NCBI GenBank assembly: GCA_029255685.2
Contig: CM055318.2
Coordinates: forward strand, 11,041,001-11,105,000
Direction: 5' to 3'
DNA from: Silene conica
Taxonomy: Eukaryota; Streptophyta; Magnoliopsida; Caryophyllales; Caryophyllaceae
Length of the DNA stretch: 64,000 nt
This document shows positions 24,045-35,791 of the stretch, one piece after another; the stretch's first letter is position 1, and each line of letters opens with the position of its first letter. The notes beneath the pieces are model-generated. The model saw nothing but the letters and a program-made list of their open reading frames with translations, was not told where the DNA came from and made no database searches. The position numbers and the translations under genes are program-made.

Positions 24045-25095
24045 TAATGTTTTTTAGTTTTATTGATTTTTTAAACTTAATATTTAGATGGAAACTTTTA
24101 TTATCATAATTTTTAAAATAAAACTAAAAAACTTTCTTATAATAATCAGAAACTCTATAACTAATAATAATACATCAAATAATATTTAATGCATTTTTAT
24201 TGGTTGATTTTTTTTAAGGGAATGAATTTTGTTAATTTGTGTAGGACTCACACTTTCTACGAGGTATTTAATTACCATCTTTCATCTTATCATTTTTAAT
24301 TATTCCCTCTCCCATACAATTTAACAATAAAACTTTATCGAATATTAATTTCCAAATAATTATTACAAATAAAATATGAATAATAAAAAGTTACATATTA
24401 AAAACACAAGTACGAGTAAAAAAAATTAGGATAAAAAATTGACAATTAAAAAAACTACACAAGTATATTGATATAAAAAAACACGGGATCAATATTTCTA
24501 ATAAAAAATCTGTCAATTCTAAAACCATGACAAATAAAATTTATCTTTTATATTAGTAATGAAATAGATTGGATTTTAAGGCAGAAAAAATTGGTTTATT
24601 TTAATAATGGATAATTTAAAATAATTTATATATTTCTCACTTAATTTTTATATTGAATTATATTTGTATTAATTAGTCAAACATATTTATGAATAATCAA
24701 ATATTTAAAAATAAATCTGTACATTTGTTGTACACATTAAGTGGGTAGGGATAAGATATTTTGAAAAAAAATATATAAAGGCCCAATCCACTCTCAAACC
24801 CGCTAGTCCGCATGTTCGTTGGCCAAAATTGTCCATGTTCACGTTTGATCACCTTTATTATACGGATATAAAACCGGTGTGCTGATAAAGCAAGATAAGG
24901 CAGGCACAGAAAAGAGGAGTAGCTCTAAAAACAAATCGCTAAAAAAAGGCAGTAAATCGACAAGCTGTAAACGCGTTCATCAGCAAAAGGATAAAGACGT
25001 TAAAACAAGGAAAGCAATCGTACGAGTTTCCACGTTAATTAATAATTAGAAAATTAAAAGCAGTGGGATCATCACTCATTTCTCCACTTTTTCCT
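24045..25095. other. intergenic, AT-rich, then annexin promoter
   Basis: No coding exon or bounded repeat was recognised. The last few hundred bases are presumably the annexin promoter. Confidence 0.35.
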
Positions 25096-25098
25096 CCC

Positions 25099-25107
25099 TA
25101 TATATAC
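25099..25107 (+). promoter_or_regulatory. probable TATA box of the annexin gene
   Basis: CTATATATA, about 90 bp upstream of the annexin ATG at 25199, a normal distance for a plant TATA box with a short leader. Position and motif only. Confidence 0.55.
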
Positions 25108-25198
25108 CTCCATTTTCTGACATTATTTCTCATTTTCATAATACTCTGCGATCCGATCATCACACTTCCCCAAACAAAGTAACAAATCCATCATTTCA

Positions 25199-26946
25199 AT
25201 GGCTACCCTCACCGTCCCTGCTTCCCTTCCTGATGTTTCTGATGATGTTGAACAACTCCACAAAGCCTTCTCAGGTCCCCTATTTTTTGTTTTAGATTTC
25301 CGATTCATGTTAGTCGTTCCCAAATCATTTCAAGTTTAGTGGTTGGATCTGTGCAACTTTTACGTATGATTTTTACGATTATCAATACGTGCTACGTTCT
25401 CTTGTTATAATATAAACATGTCAACATGATTGATGAAGATCTGATTAAGATAATAGTTAGATCTATACAGTACAGAATTTGTAGTTACGGGTAATGGCAT
25501 AAGGGAAACTTGAAAAATGTTCGCAAATTTTAAAAAATGTGGGTAATGAAATTGCAGGATGGGGAACGAACGAGGATTTGTTAATATCAATACTAGCACA
25601 CAGAAATGCTACTCAAAGAAAGATGATCCGTGAGGTTTATACTTCAATCCATGGAGAAGATCTTCTTAAAACTCTTGACAAGGAGCTTACTAGTAATTTC
25701 GAGGTGATTTGGTTTCCTCTTTTTGTTATCATCAACTTTTGTTTACGATCACGGTCACGATCGCCGATCGTAATTTGGGATTAACAAAAACAGTAAAAGT
25801 TTGTAATTTTTGTATAACATGGCCTGTTAAAATGTTCTACTGGACTCGGAACAAAAAAAATTCTTGATCCATCACTGACTAAAGGCCGTCTTTTGCCCCC
25901 AATGACTTTAATTTTTGCTTCAAGATCCATGCGACTATGGTACATGAGTTTTTGGCTTTCTGGGATCGCGTAAGTATACGAGTGTAGCTGTTTTTAGAAT
26001 GCAATGAACGTTGTTGATGTTGTGTGATGCAGAGGATAGTGCATTTGTTTACCTTGGATCCTCCAGAGCGTGACGCGTTTTTGGCTAATGAAGCTACCAA
26101 GAAATTCACTTCAAGCAACTGGGTTCTCATGGAAGTCGCTTGCGCAAGATCTTCTGATGACCTTCTTGCTGCGAGGCGAGCTTATCATGTTAAATTTAAG
26201 AAGTCCCTTGAAGAAGATGTTGCCCATCACACCACTGGTGACTTCCGCAAGGTGCGCTAAGTCCTGAATCAAAGTTATATATGTTGGTGGAAAATTTGAA
26301 AAGTGTGATAGCTAATTGAAGTATTTATATGATCTTTTGCAGCTTTTGGTTCCTCTAGTGAGCTCATACAGATATGAGGGCACTGAGATCAATGCTCATC
26401 TTGCGAAATCCGAGGCTAAGATTCTTCATGAGAAGATCTCTGACAAGGCTTTTGCTGATGAAGAACTCATTAGAATCATCTCTACCAGAAGCAAAGCACA
26501 ACTGAGTGCAACACTTAACCACTACAACAATGATTTTGGTCATGCTATTACCAAGGTATGCAACAATGCATAGCATTCCCGTGGTTGTAGGCATACAATC
26601 AGTACATAACGGAAGTTGTAATATGCAAGTCCTGACTGACATTTTGCAGGATTTGAAAGAAGATGTCAAGGATGATTACCAGAAGTTGCTGAGGGCAACC
26701 ATCAAATGCTTGACCACCCCGGAGAAATACTTTGAGAAACTTCTTCGTCTGGCTATAAACAAGATGGGCACTGATGAAGGTGCACTCACAAGAGTTGTTG
26801 CTACCCGTGTTGAGGTAGACATGAAACGCATCAAGGAAGAATACTATCGCAGGAACACTGTTCATCTTGATCGTGCTATTGCCAAGGATACTCATGGAGA
26901 CTACGAGAAGATGCTAATTGAGTTGGTTGGAACTGAGAATGCTTGA
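25199..26946 (+). CDS. annexin (plant annexin D1/D2 type)
   Basis: Five exons: 25199-25274, 25558-25703, 26033-26251, 26343-26555 and 26650-26946, joining to 316 residues, the usual plant length. Four annexin repeats are present. Repeat 1 has the type II calcium-site motif GWGTNED and repeat 4 has [15 protein letters not shown]; repeats 2 and 3 lack it, as in other plant annexins. Diagnostic blocks include [60 protein letters not shown] and [14 protein letters not shown]. Annexins bind acidic phospholipid in a calcium-dependent way and act at membranes and in stress responses. D1 versus D2 cannot be settled here. Confidence 0.96.
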
Positions 26947-27552
26947 GCGTCATTATTAACCTTGTGGCTTTGTTACCCGTTACCTGACCACCAGTTACTG
27001 TCGGGATAGGATTTTCCTGCTTTTTTAATGTACTTCGGATGTTATGTTGAATAAGAGTTTTGAATGAAATGCGAGGTTGTCATTTTCTGTCACATATGTT
27101 GCACACTCTTAAATTTTTAACATTCAGTCAATCAGTCTTAGATAGGGACTGGACGGGAGGAGCATAAGGCAGTGACAGTACTGGTCGAATGTTACGAGTG
27201 ATCCTGATTGCTGACTTGTATAACAGGATTAAGAAAAGAAATAAAGTTGACAGAAAAGTGAAGGATTATGCTACCCTAATTGACGAGGGTGAGTCTTGTG
27301 TGAGATGGTTGTATGCCTATGAGTCTACAACCAAACCATAAACACTATTACTAAATTTGCAATGCAACTTAAAAAACATGATAGGGTGGTATAAATATGT
27401 GTATACACAAGCTATACTTGCGTTGAACCGCGCAAGTCACTGTGAACTAACTTACAGACATTCTGTGGTAATATGCCTGGAAAAAAAATGCACAAAAGTA
27501 AATTTTAAATTAGTCTATTAAAATTCTCTGATACATATTTACATTGGGACAG

Positions 27553-29477
27553 TTAGTCAGGCTGAACTGCAAGAAGACCTCTTTTGTCACTTTCGTCATA
27601 GCCAGGATATTGAATATTTCCCCCATATTCAACTATTACGGCACTTGGACCGTCATCATTTCTATCAGCATCATGCTGCTGATCTGATTCCCAATATAGA
27701 ACCTTGCCGTTGTTGTCAGGATCAAGATCCTCCATTTGTAGTGTCTCTGGCTCAACCAAAGCCTGCATTCTAGCGCGGTCTCTGTCTCTCGGATAAGTGC
27801 AGTAAAGCAAGGAATAGATAGCGCAGCAAGCCGACATGGTGATAGTGAATGTGATGTTTATAGCTTTGGCAAGGGAAGCACCATTCTGCCTGTCAATTGT
27901 GGTCACTGAAGAGTCTGAAGATCCTTTCGGGATGGGCTTATAGCCATATACATGCTGAGCTAAAACCCCGACTAGAGGGGGAGCAAATGAGTTGAGTATC
28001 GACTCAAATGCACTATCTAATGCGTAGATGCTTGTCCGATGTTTCTCTGGCACTATTTCTGCAAATATTGGACTGCACGAATCACAATGAACTATCAGTT
28101 ATGGAGTACATGCTAGTACGCTAACAAAAAGCGTCTTCTGAATTTTTCAGAGTATGGTAAGACTTAAAAAAGCGCGAAGAATCAGAAATGTACATACTTG
28201 TTTGTGGCCGGGGCATTCCAGGAAGTGAAGAGTCCCATAACAAACAAGACGAGACCATACTTAAAGGCAGCTGAAGGATCATCTGGTAATCCTAAAAACA
28301 GAATTGCTGCCAACGGAACTGCTGAACCTGAGCTGATCTGAGATAGAATTATCCTGCCGCAATTAGGCAATCTCTTTGACAGTATATCTCCCATTTTACC
28401 CCCAAAAAGTCCTCCAAGAGAATTACCAATCACATACAGTCCAAAGAGGAACGCTGTCTTTTCATGGGAAAATCCTAGGAGTTCCAGCCACATTGGCGCA
28501 AATGACAGCATTCCTGACCAAGGGAAAGTTCCGGCAACACCCTGGGCAACAATTATCTGAAAGGAAGGGATTCTGACTACATATTTGGCTTCTTCAATGA
28601 CTTCTTTCAGTTCTGACCAAAACTGCATTTTTGAAATTTCTGTTTTCTCCTTTTCTGTTTGATTTGAGAACCGGGGATCTGTGGCAAATACGCGGACTAA
28701 AATGCCAACGAGAACACTGACCAAACCTACCAAATGGAAGGCTATTCGCCAACCTGGGATTCCTAGGAATGATGATGAAGCGACCAAGACAGAACAGGTA
28801 CTTCCTAGGATTGCACCCATATTTCCTGTCAGCTGTAACCACCCAAATGCCATGCCGCGGTTACTGTCATCTGTGGAATCTGCAACGAGGGACTGTATTG
28901 CAGGAATCACTATTGCAAGTCCTATACCATTCAATGCTCTTGATACCGCCACCTGCTCATTTCATCAAACTTACTCTCAGTAATCAAGTTCAAAATGTTG
29001 TTCAAAATACTACTAGAAAAGGTGCACATCAGCTCATTTCTAAAGAACTATTCAGATCACCCATGGAACTAAATCTGCTAAATCAACATTGCGCGTAGCA
29101 TAATAATTTAGTGAGAAATCGGCTTAGCAAAATAAGTCAACCGATCTGTAACACAAGCAGAGGGAAAACTAAAGAGAAACAAGTCAAACCTGGAAGAAGG
29201 TAGTGGAGAAGGCAACAAGAAAGGTGGCAGCAGCCCAAAGCAATGCACCAAGAGCAATGACATGAGTCCGGTCATGGCGAACAGCGAGATAAGCAGCAAG
29301 CGGGTAGCAAGACGACTGAACCAATGATCTAAATAAAGTCAGAGATCCAAGACCAGTTGGGTCGATATTCAGGGCCGCTCCGACTTCTTTGTATACTCCC
29401 GGGAGTAACGACTCGTCTGCCCTCTCCAAGATTCCTGCAATGTTCACCAACACTAATGTCAGTGTCTCTGGAGTCAT
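27553..29477 (-). CDS. major facilitator superfamily transporter
   Basis: Three exons: 29477-29190, 28952-28198 and 28072-27553, joining to 520 residues. The N-terminus MTPETLTLVLVNIAGILERA leads into LLPGVYKEVGAALNIDPTGL, then many hydrophobic segments typical of a 12-helix carrier. Conserved stretches include SRALNGIGLAIVIPAIQSLV, VADSTDDSNRGMAFGWLQLT, GLFGGKMGDIL and PIFAEIVPEKHRTSIYALDS. This is the plant family I recall as At4g36790/At1g78130, resembling bacterial multidrug or sugar-type carriers. The substrate is unknown. The C-terminal tail after the last helix is acidic and hydrophilic. tRNA-Asp lies about 280 bp upstream on the same strand. Confidence 0.93.
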
Positions 29478-29757
29478 CGCTTCGCTTTCGTGCTACCTCC
29501 CACTTCATCCAATGGAATAGTCAAAGTAAGATGTCATTGTAAGTGATGAACAACTCCATAGATTAAGGCATTCAGTTGATAAAAATACTTTAAAAAGTGA
29601 TAAAAAATGAGTATAAGAAACAAGTGGGATTTAAATAAGAATTACAAGCAATTGGCAAATTACTTTAATGTCCTTTTAAGCAGTTCTTGCAGTCTTGGAT
29701 CATATTTTACTGAAACATCACATGACAAGATAATGAAAGGAAGAAATAAAAAATAAA

Positions 29758-29829
29758 CGCCGTTGCCGGGGATCGAACCCGGGTCACCCGCGTGACAGGC
29801 GGGAATACTTACCACTATACTACAACGAC
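29758..29829 (-). tRNA. tRNA-Asp (anticodon GTC)
   Basis: 72 nt on the minus strand. Acceptor GTCGTTG pairs with CAACGGC with one T-G pair. Anticodon arm CCCGC-CTGTCAC-GCGGG gives anticodon GTC. The T arm is CCGGG-TTCGATC-CCCGG. No intron. Confidence 0.97.
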
Positions 29830-29941
29830 TTGTTGAACATGTAAATGTTTTTTAAATTTAAGAACAATAACTTGCCAAATAACATTTTGAGTCAATATTT
29901 TGGCTGGAGTACTGTCTTGGGTTTTTATCGTTTGTACTTAT

Positions 29942-30172
29942 TAGGGATGTCATTGGGGCGGGTACAAGTGGATACCGCCCCGCACCTGTCTCAGTTGGTA
30001 TATCGGGTTAATGGGTAGGAAACTTGTACCCGTCATGGGTGGTGGGGCGGGGATGGTTTTGGAAACTTGTACCCGCCATGGGTGGTGGGGCGGCGATGGC
30101 TACGGGGTTTGCTTGATAGGTACAGGTACAGGGAGCCTATATCCAGCACCGCCCCACCCAGTGACATACCTA
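29942..30172. mobile_element. hAT-like MITE with GC-rich interior
   Basis: 231 bp. Ends TAGGGATGTCATTGGGGCGG and, in reverse, TAGGTATGTCACTGGGTGGG. Flanks GTACTTAT (29934-29941) and GTTCTTAT (30173-30180) match at 7 of 8, giving the 8-bp duplication of hAT elements. The interior repeats a phrase of about 60 bp (AACTTGTACCCG, TGGGTGGTGGGGCGG) twice. Confidence 0.75.
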
Positions 30173-30180
30173 GTTCTTAT

Positions 30181-30852
30181 ATTGGTCTTTGCTTATAAGT
30201 TGTTTTTGTCTAAGAAATACGAAAAAGGGAAAGATATTAGCCATATTACCGGTGGTTCTACGCGTCTACTAATAGAATCGGCCACTTTGAGTTGTCCCAT
30301 ACGCTTATATGTATTGTGGATTTGTGTCAGTTGTTTTGCTTATCCGATACCATCCAATATAAACTTAAGAGACCGATTTTGAACATTTATGTAAGAACGA
30401 GAAAGTTAGTTATGAAGTAGTTGTATAAGTGGTGTGATGGATTGTTAGAATTTGTTAAGCTGGTTAGAAGGTTATACGTGATTGTTAGGAGGCATAGGAG
30501 CGTCTATGGTGTAAATGTACGTACTCCACTATGTGCATAAGTTCATTATTTCATTAACTTGATAAAATCACGTCTTTTTATAACACAACAAAGTGGTTGG
30601 TATGAGCTCTAACGGCTTTGATTGCTTCAACACGTGATATAGAGCTTGATTTCTAATTCTTGCGAATAAAAAACTTAAACACGAATAAGTCGCTGCCAAT
30701 TACCATCAAGGAAGACTTTTATTGAAAACTATTGATCATTACGTTACACAAGAGATAAAGTCGTATCTATCTCAAATCAAACCCGCATCTCGCATACAAC
30801 ACAGACGCGCACGCGCACACACTCACGCTCTAAGGTACAAAGCAAGACCAAT
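30181..30852. other. intergenic, nothing recognised
   Basis: 3' flank of the PLAT gene. A short CACACGCGCACGCG-like purine-pyrimidine alternation occurs near 30800. No gene or bounded repeat. Confidence 0.35.
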
Positions 30853-32231
30853 TTAGATCGTAGAAATAGACTTCAAGCTAGGAACAACTTGAATACTCCT
30901 AGTCCTACCTTCAATATTAAGGCCGTCACGAGGGCAATAATCCCTAATCGTGCTGAGCTCATAGGGTGACGCGTCACTGGCAAGCCACTGTTCGATGTCA
31001 AACTGCACCTTGGCACATCCCAAATGTGGGCCGGTGGTGGTGATGTCGATGTAGTTAACGAACCAACCATGGTGTGGACCGGAGCCATCAGAAATAAGCT
31101 TAATGGCGCATACAGGGTCATCAAGACATGGTCCTCTGCCACTGAAGACATCCAAGTTGCTTCGCTCGAAATAATCGTAGTTTTGGCCCATGAGTCCTCC
31201 CCACTTCTCTATGTCCGTGATGCGTACACCATCGCCTGCCTTGGTGTAGAGCTCTAGGGTGATTTTTGAGTCTGTACCTGCCTTGATGATGGATCCTGTT
31301 TTGACGTAAAAGGTGTAGACGCAGTTGTACTCGTCTTTAGCCTCCTGTGGATCGTAATTAACCAAATCATAAACGGAGAATCAAAAACCAGTGACGGAGT
31401 TAGGGGAGCACTACACGCTACTTCCTAAGAATATGTGTAGTTTGGATATGAATGGAGGAAGTATTAACTACATGATTAATCTATTTCAGCTTATTAATCC
31501 AAATAAATAACATCGAACAATATTTCGAAGAACTATACTTCAAATTTGGGATCAATAGTGCCCAAAACAAGCTAGAAAATTAGTATGACGAGGGCCATGT
31601 TTGGCAAACGACATAAGCAGATTCATAATAGTAGATAACGTTAACATAATACGGATAGTAGATTTTAATAGCAGGTTTGACTATTAAATTAAATTAAATT
31701 AGCAGATTAAAAAATAGTGTTTGGTAAATAACAGATTACATGATAATTAGAGCAGTTTCGTGTATAAATTGAATATGTTAATACAATATGCTGCTATTAT
31801 GCCGGAATCTGCTAATTATGCTATAGAATATGCTATTTAACAAACACGTAAAAATAGTAGATACAAAAATTGATCGCTTTCGACCAAAAACCAATCGGGA
31901 ATTGGAAAAAATAGACTAATCTAAATAGATCATACTCCATCTGTCACGGTCTCACGCGATTTCTTTACATTTACTTTTAACACAAAGATCAGGAAAAGGA
32001 AAGACGTATATCCTTTAAGAAACACAAAAGGTGAAGATTGAAGAATAACAACTTTTGGCTACTTGAACGGACCCTAAAGAAACAATTAAGACATTCGAAT
32101 AAGGAAAATGTAAATAAATGACCGGAAAATGAAAAAAATAAAAAAGTTGGTGGATATATACTTACAGAGGGAGCAACAAAGATGAAGGACGAAGAGAGCA
32201 AGATAAAGATATTGAGAAGGGCGATCTTCAT
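30853..32231 (-). CDS. secreted PLAT/LH2 domain protein (PLAT1-like), copy 1
   Basis: Exon 1 is 32231-32166 (22 residues, MKIALLNIFILLSSSFIFVA plus PS, a signal peptide) and exon 2 is 31344-30853, joining to 185 residues. The single PLAT/LH2 domain spans about residues 30-145: CVYTFYVKTGSIIKAGTDSK, YFERSNLDVFSGRGPCL, VCAIKLISDGSGPHHGWFVN, YIDITTTGPHLGCA, then FDIEQWLASDASPYEL. Length and order match Arabidopsis PLAT1 (At4g39730, 181 residues, from memory), an ER/secretory protein promoting abiotic-stress tolerance. The final 25 residues are variable. The splice acceptor is the first after GATCCAC, in phase. Confidence 0.92.
31385..32165 (-). other. intron of PLAT copy 1 with possible MITE
   Basis: Holds no coding sequence. 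About 31592-31850 has complementary-looking ends (GTTTGGCAAACGACATAAGC at the left, AACAAACAC at the right) that may be a degenerate MITE. No target duplication was found. Confidence 0.3.
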
Positions 32232-32815
32232 CTCGAGTCTCGACTATGATTGCTTTGTGTTTGTAAGTTCACTGAAAAAATGGTGGGAAGAAGGCTCAAG
32301 TTTGATAATCTTGTTGTGTACGCTTGTTATTGTAAGCTATTCAAGCTGGACATGGACCTATATCTTGTTTATATGCTTCCTTTTCTGTACTAAAATAATG
32401 CACTTTCTTTAATTTTTTTCTACGGAAGTCTTGTTTAAAACCCATATATTTTACAATGGGACAAATTGAGGACGAATAATATTCCTGATATAAAGACAAG
32501 GGGGGGAACAACTGACAAGTGAGAGGAAATAGAGCATTTTATGGGTCGTGTCACCTCTATTTTGTGAGAGGAGTATTATCAGTTTCCAGCTTAGCTTGTG
32601 ACGTATAGTGTCCGTCTTCAATGAGAATTTGTGTATATTTTATACGGAGTATTTACTTTTTTATCAGTAAAATCGGTCCAATTATTATTAGGACATGGTA
32701 CTCCAATAATAATGATAAATTGATAAATTCTTTTACATTTTGTAGACAACTTGTCTTGTTAAATGAAATGTATTTGACTCATTTTTTTATCTAAAACGGA
32801 TGTGGGTGTTTTATA

Positions 32816-33074
32816 CTCCCTCCATTCATATCCACTTTGCACCTTTACTTTTTCACGTTTGCCAACGCACGTTTTACGTGCTAAATATCTTTAGCTACGT
32901 ATTCGCAAAAATTATAAAAGTTAAATATTTCCAATGTACTCGTGAAGACGAATCAAACAAGATCTCACATGAATATATTTTCTACTTACGTATTAGGAGA
33001 AAATTGATATCGAACGTTGATTTGTAAATAGTGTACAAAAAGCAAAAGTACCATTTGGATCTGAATGGAGGGAG
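32816..33074. mobile_element. Stowaway-like MITE
   Basis: 259 bp. Ends CTCCCTCCATTCATATCCAC and, in reverse, CTCCCTCCATTCAGATCCAA, flanked by TA. Same family as the element at 7078-7354 (shared CGTTTTACGTGCT interior). Confidence 0.85.
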
Positions 33075-33254
33075 TATTAATAACTTGTGTATTAATTTGT
33101 TCATGATATGAATTTTAACTACAAAACTTATTGAAATATCATACCCTTTTAATTATCTATTTAGTCTTATATCTAGTGGCGTCGCTATGGGGTGCGGTGG
33201 ATGCACCCGCACCCTATGAAATTTAGAAATATAAAAATGTTGGTTCTCCTAATT

Positions 33255-33449
33255 CACAAATTCTCCTTTGTGACGGAGGTATCCGTCACAAGCTTGTGAC
33301 GGATACCGTTTTTTCTCACAAAATACCCACTTTTTATCTCTCTTCGACACTATTCATGTGGTCCCATTTCTCCACTAACTCATGAATATCCATTTTATCT
33401 CACAAAATATCCGTCACAAATGGTGACCCGTCACAAGCAAGACTTACTA
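33255..33449 (+). mobile_element. MULE-like MITE, copy C of the CCGTCACAA family
   Basis: 195 bp, starting CACAAATTCTCCTTTGTGAC and ending CCGTCACAAGCAAGACTTAC plus TA. Perfect 9-bp duplication CTCCTAATT at 33246-33254 and 33450-33458. Nested in an older repeat-like stretch (GTGCGGTGGATGCACCCGCA, about 33177-33650). Confidence 0.85.
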
Positions 33450-33871
33450 CTCCTAATTAGCATGTTTTATATTGGTTGAGTGGTAAATTGTGGTGCCACC
33501 TTAATCTCGCGGCGTACAATTTTACCTCATTTTTTTTTTTTAAGTAAACTCTAGCATTGATGTCCTCTAAATCACGCTGATAATTTGATGCATTCTAGTT
33601 AATAAACTTCCGCATCCCGTCAACTAATTCCTAGATACGCCATTGGCTTACACTTCGCAAAATTACAAATGTGATACTACTCATATAAATTTATAATACT
33701 TATAATTATGCAATTATTGATTGACGTGTAATTGATTATCATGCTTGTTTATATTGTTGACTTACGCTGTTGTATGGTGATTTACACACATATATGAAAA
33801 GTCGAGTCTTACACTTTCTGATACCGTAGATAAAACATATTATGAAGATATAGAAAGATGGATAAATGTTT

Positions 33872-34140
33872 GGATTATTTCATGAGAATAATCCATCCTA
33901 TGGGTGTCATGCAAATACTACTCCATCTTATCAATAATTCCAAATTAATCCATCATATTCATCATTCTTCCCATAACAGTCTAATTGGAATTATTGATAG
34001 CGTGAATAAGATGGATTTAATTCATCCTTAAACTGTTATGGGAAGAAGGGTGAATAGGATGGATTAATTTGGAATTATTGATAGGATGGAGTGATATTTG
34101 CAGGGCAGCCATAGGATGAATTATTCTCATGAAATAATCC
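33872..34140. mobile_element. foldback MULE-like MITE
   Basis: 269 bp, almost entirely a hairpin: arms of about 105 bp beginning GGATTATTTCATGAGAATAA on each strand with roughly 90% identity. Perfect 9-bp duplication TAAATGTTT at 33863-33871 and 34141-34149. Long inverted repeats plus a 9-bp duplication point to a Mutator-like transposase. Confidence 0.88.
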
Positions 34141-34174
34141 TAAATGTTTTTGTATTTCAAATCTAAGGCTATAA

Positions 34175-35225
34175 GAGCATTAGCAATGGTAGTTTTTGAG
34201 TTGAGTTCTTATCAACGAACGAACCATCCTTTATTGTTGGACCTTGTTTGTAACTAGTTTGTTCTTTATGGTTTTTGCAGAAGAACTAGTTCTTTGCAAA
34301 TGGAACAAAAGTAAGGGAGAAAGGTGGAAAGTATGCGTGAGAAACAAACATAGAGAATATAGAGAAAAAGTTGGAGAGTGAATCTCAAACAAATGTTAAG
34401 AGAGTAGTTATGAAAACCATGTGGGCCATGCCCACTAACTCTTTCTTTTTTATTATTTTGACACAAATTTGTCAACTCAACTTAATTCAACTCAACTCAA
34501 CTCAATTTAATTCAACTCAACTCATCTAAATTTGTTTTTTTTTTTTTAAATTAGCATTTTAAATTTATTAATTTTTTTTAATATGTTATATTATTTATCT
34601 ATAAATATCTATAAACTTAAAACTAATCAAACGTACATTATTATTAATAACGTGCTTACGTACATTTTAACTTAAATTTGTCCATCTCAACTCAACTCAA
34701 TACAATAACTGGGTTTAGACAATACGATAATTGTGTTTAGACAATACAATAACTGGATTTAGACAACACAATAACTGTCTTTTATCATTAGAATAACCGG
34801 GTTTAGACAATACAATAACTGTATTTTAACATTAGAATAACTGATCCCAACGTACAAGCACACCCAAATATGTCCATCTCAACTCAACTCAATTAAAAGT
34901 GTAAGAAGATGAGTTTGAAAAAATAGTTTGATATTGGACTCTATTTATAGAGGAAGGAAAATGAAATATTTTTGTAATTTTTTTTTTTTAAAAAAAAAGT
35001 TATAAAAGTTACTATTAAATAATTAATTACAAAATATTTTTTATAAGGTATTTTTTTTATGGTGGGTTAAATAGATAATGAATTGTGGGTCCCATTTAAT
35101 AACAAGGGAAGAACATTTGTCATTGTTGTGAGTAGTTTCTTAAATTGTTGAGTTTAGTTTTAAGTGACGTGGCGTATACGTGGCAAAGAACAAACCAATT
35201 CTTGGTTTGTCCATTGCTAATGCTC
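34175..35225. mobile_element. PIF/Harbinger-like element H3
   Basis: 1,051 bp. Perfect 15-bp inverted ends GAGCATTAGCAATGG, flanked by TAA at 34172-34174 and 35226-35228. The interior is AT-rich with AACTC pentamer runs (34475-34525, with shorter ones near 34685 and 34880) and a repeated phrase TTTAGACAATACAATAACTG (34710-34840). Non-coding. Confidence 0.82.
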
Positions 35226-35791
35226 TAAGTCATATATGAGCTTTGGCACTCACATTCGAATCAGAATATCCATATTTGAAGGAGTAGAAAACAAAATGGG
35301 AAGATTTAAAGAGTTCACCTAATAAGTACGAAGTAATAATCGCGCCATGTGCACATGGTACGCGAGGAAAAGCAAGTATGAAAATGGTCAAACACTAATG
35401 ATACGGAAGTGAATATGTACATTAAACTGATTAAAGTCATAAAGTTGAGAGATGGGGGCAGGTATCCTACTATGTGGATCCATTCTCTTATTTAACGTCT
35501 CATCTTTTCTCATATCTCCTCTTTTTATTGGAATATTCCATATATTTAATATTTATAAATAATATTTTCATTCAGATGTGTCTAATCTGAAGAATTTATA
35601 GATCTCAATTATGAATTATGATACTCTATTGGCTGTGGCCTGTGGGCTGTGGTTTTTATGATCATGTCCAACCAAATGTTAAATACTCTTTTTTGGCTAC
35701 TCTATTTTAGATATTCTAGTTAATTGATTAAATTTTTATTTTAAAAATGCTTTTATTGGGTAATTAGGATTCAGTCTATTTGTTATATTTA

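Noticed and set aside
33176..33650. hAT-like element around GTGCGGTGGATGCACCCGCA
   Set aside because: The possible ends (TAGTGGCGTCGCTA and CCAATGGCGTATCTAG in reverse) are too weak and no target duplication was found.
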